The translations under genes and the position numbers were made by a program. This document shows, piece by piece, positions 62,498 to 64,000 of a stretch of 64,000 nucleotides of DNA (position 1 is its first letter; the number at the start of each line of letters is the position of its first letter). Origin of the DNA: Tessaracoccus massiliensis (GTDB lineage Bacteria; Actinomycetota; Actinomycetes; Propionibacteriales; Propionibacteriaceae). Under the pieces are notes generated by a model that was not told the origin of the DNA, searched no databases, and saw nothing but the letters and a program-made list of their open reading frames with translations. The stretch is from the NCBI RefSeq assembly GCF_000826065.2, contig NZ_LN623541.1, forward strand, positions 76,926 to 140,925, given 5' to 3'.

Positions 62498-64000
62498 TTA
62501 GCGCGTGATCCGCGGGTCGAGGAAGGCGTAGGCGAGGTCGGCGATCATGTTCATGACCACCGCCGCCGTGCCCGTGACGAGGAAGAACGCCATCACCGGC
62601 TGGGGGTCCACCTGGTTGAGGCCGGTCTGGAACATGGCGCCCATGCCCTGCCAGCCGAAGACGCTCTCCGTGATGACCGCGCCGCCGATGAGGCCGGCGA
62701 AGTCGAAGGCCACGATCGTGGCCAGCGGGATCAGCGAGTTGCGGAACGCGTGGCGGGTGATCACCTTGCGCTCCGAGATGCCCTTGGACCGCGCGGTGCG
62801 GATGTAGTCCTGGTTGAGGACGTCCAGCATCGACGCGCGGGTGTAGCGCGTGTAGGCCGCCACGGAGATCAGCGTCAGCACGATCGTCGGGAGCACCAGG
62901 TGGGTGGCAGAATCGATGAAGTGGTTCCAGTAGGTCGACGAGTAGTTCGGGGTCTCCGAGCCGATCGTCGGGATGGGTCGACGCTGGTCCTGCAGGTAGC
63001 CGTTCCAGTTGCTCAGCGCGAGATCGGCCAGCGCCAGGAGCGAGGCGAGCAGCGCCCAGATGAACGAGCCCGAGATGGCCTGGCGGCGGGAGAACCCACC
63101 CCAGGCGAAGCCGCTGATCACCGCCACGGCGATGGCCGCCAGCAGGCAGAGGAAGAGCATGAGCGTGGAGGGGTTCGACATGAGCGTGCCGCGCATGAGG
63201 CCGTAGCCGATGATGCCCGCGACGGCGGTGGTGGCCACGGCGTTGCGCACGGCCTTGTTGTCGAAGCCGGTGGTCATCACGATGACGAGGGCGGCGATGG
63301 CCAGCCCCACGATCGCGAAGATCGGCAGACCGATCGACGGCTGGCGGAACCAGGTGACCGCGTCGAAGTAGAACAGGGCCGCGGCGAACACCACGAACGC
63401 GATGCCGAAGGACGCCAGGCGGCGCTTCCAGTGGCCGCCCATCGCGGCCATCAGGATGAAGGCGAGGATGGCGGAGATGATCAATATCGTCGGCGGCGAT
63501 ATGGCCGCCTCGACGATCCAGTCGTTGAACTCGATCGCGGCGTAGTGCTTCAGCAGCACCGCGAACCAGAACACCGGCAGCGAGAAGAACACGAACGCCA
63601 TGAAGGTGACGGCGTAGTCGAAACCGCTGTACTGGCGGATGGCGGTGACGATACCCAGGGCCACACCGATGATGATCGCGAAGAAGGTGGCCAGCACCAC
63701 GAGCCGGAGTGTGGAGCCGGCCGCGTGCACCACCATGGCGCCCACGTCCTGGCCCTTGCGGTCGACGCCCAGATCACACGCACCGACGACGCAGCCAGCC
63801 GCTCCCCTCAACCAGTCGAAGTACCTCTCGTACCACGGGTCATCGAGCCTCATGAAGGCGATGCGTTGGTTGATGAGGTTCTGGCGGTTGGGGGCGTTCG
63901 ACTCTCGAAGATCCTCGAGCGGGTCGCCGGAGTTGATCGTCAGAACGAACAGCAACAGCGAACCGAGCAGCAGGACGAGGAGCGAAATCCCCAAGCGCTT
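62498..64000 (-). CDS. Peptide ABC transporter permease (DppB-like), enlarged, 5' end outside window
   Basis: At least 500 residues; the true start lies beyond position 64000, since the frame is open to the window edge and begins inside the first helix (LGISLLVLLLGSLLLFVLTI). The C-terminal BPD_transp_1 core is normal, with the EAA loop LDVLNQDYIRTARSKGISER and the ending LAYAFLDPRITR. Between the third helix (about 150) and the core there is an insertion of roughly 150-180 residues with about six extra hydrophobic helices. Ordinary DppB is about 310-340 residues. This enlarged layout may occur in related actinobacteria, but I cannot confirm it here. Confidence 0.9.
   Translation of the reverse strand, partial: KRLGISLLVLLLGSLLLFVLTINSGDPLEDLRESNAPNRQNLINQRIAFMRLDDPWYERYFDWLRGAAGCVVGACDLGVDRKGQDVGAMVVHAAGSTLRLVVLATFFAIIIGVALGIVTAIRQYSGFDYAVTFMAFVFFSLPVFWFAVLLKHYAAIEFNDWIVEAAISPPTILIISAILAFILMAAMGGHWKRRLASFGIAFVVFAAALFYFDAVTWFRQPSIGLPIFAIVGLAIAALVIVMTTGFDNKAVRNAVATTAVAGIIGYGLMRGTLMSNPSTLMLFLCLLAAIAVAVISGFAWGGFSRRQAISGSFIWALLASLLALADLALSNWNGYLQDQRRPIPTIGSETPNYSSTYWNHFIDSATHLVLPTIVLTLISVAAYTRYTRASMLDVLNQDYIRTARSKGISERKVITRHAFRNSLIPLATIVAFDFAGLIGGAVITESVFGWQGMGAMFQTGLNQVDPQPVMAFFLVTGTAAVVMNMIADLAYAFLDPRITR

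Overview
This is a high-GC actinobacterial chromosome segment. The DUF3017 gene beside folD, the block perM-like/purN/purH/folD, guaB3 next to guaB, a PspC cluster beside guaA and a likely BioQ operator before bioB all point to Actinomycetota. Propionibacteriales (a Tessaracoccus/Arachnia-like relative) is my best guess, but it is an inference from gene content. I saw no rRNA, tRNA or CRISPR array.

Layout. 0-3 kb: an IS3-family element inserted into an IS1380-type transposase gene, followed by about 0.7 kb of non-coding inverted repeats. 3-9 kb: a nucleoside uptake and salvage operon (BMP-type binding lipoprotein, double-NBD ATPase, two permeases, cytidine deaminase). 9-12.3 kb: APH-like kinase, CorC/HlyC-type protein, purU. 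12.4-14.2 kb: an acetate-permease-type pair (DUF485 plus actP-like symporter), both damaged. 14.3-24 kb: mdh, a VKOR-family protein, a PrsW-like protease, folD-purH-purN, a DUF6350 protein and a secreted-sensor-like protein. 24-31 kb: sucCD, an M23 peptidase, pcrA and a cardiolipin-synthase-like enzyme. 31-38.3 kb: small membrane proteins, a PspC/two-component envelope-stress cluster, guaA and cysK. 38.4-43.6 kb: a NUDIX gene with a broken neighbour that shares its C-terminal domain, a TetR-controlled ABC exporter and a truncated haemoglobin. 43.7-52.6 kb: chorismate mutase, guaB3, guaB, a giant frameshifted STAND NTPase, and groEL/groES with two CIRCE operators. 52.6-57 kb: an AbiEi/DUF559 nuclease-like gene, bioB and an MFS transporter, interspersed with four copies of an 80-bp palindromic repeat. 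57-64 kb: NUDIX, THUMP-like methyltransferase, EEP-family enzyme and a dipeptide/oligopeptide ABC transporter whose last permease runs off the window.

How the genes work together. Purine and one-carbon metabolism dominates (purU, folD, purN, purH, guaA, guaB, guaB3), with nucleoside import and cdd feeding salvage. mdh and sucCD are TCA or propionate-pathway enzymes. The damaged acetate permease pair suggests loss of monocarboxylate uptake by this route. Regulation is readable at groES (HrcA/CIRCE), bioB (BioQ-like), the TetR/exporter-globin intergenic region, and two intercistronic hairpins that may set operon stoichiometry.

The most interesting structures are the 80-bp palindromes clustered around the DUF559 gene, the frameshifted STAND/beta-propeller ATPase, the NUDIX fusion beside a pseudogene with the same domain, and the deletion in the actP-like gene.
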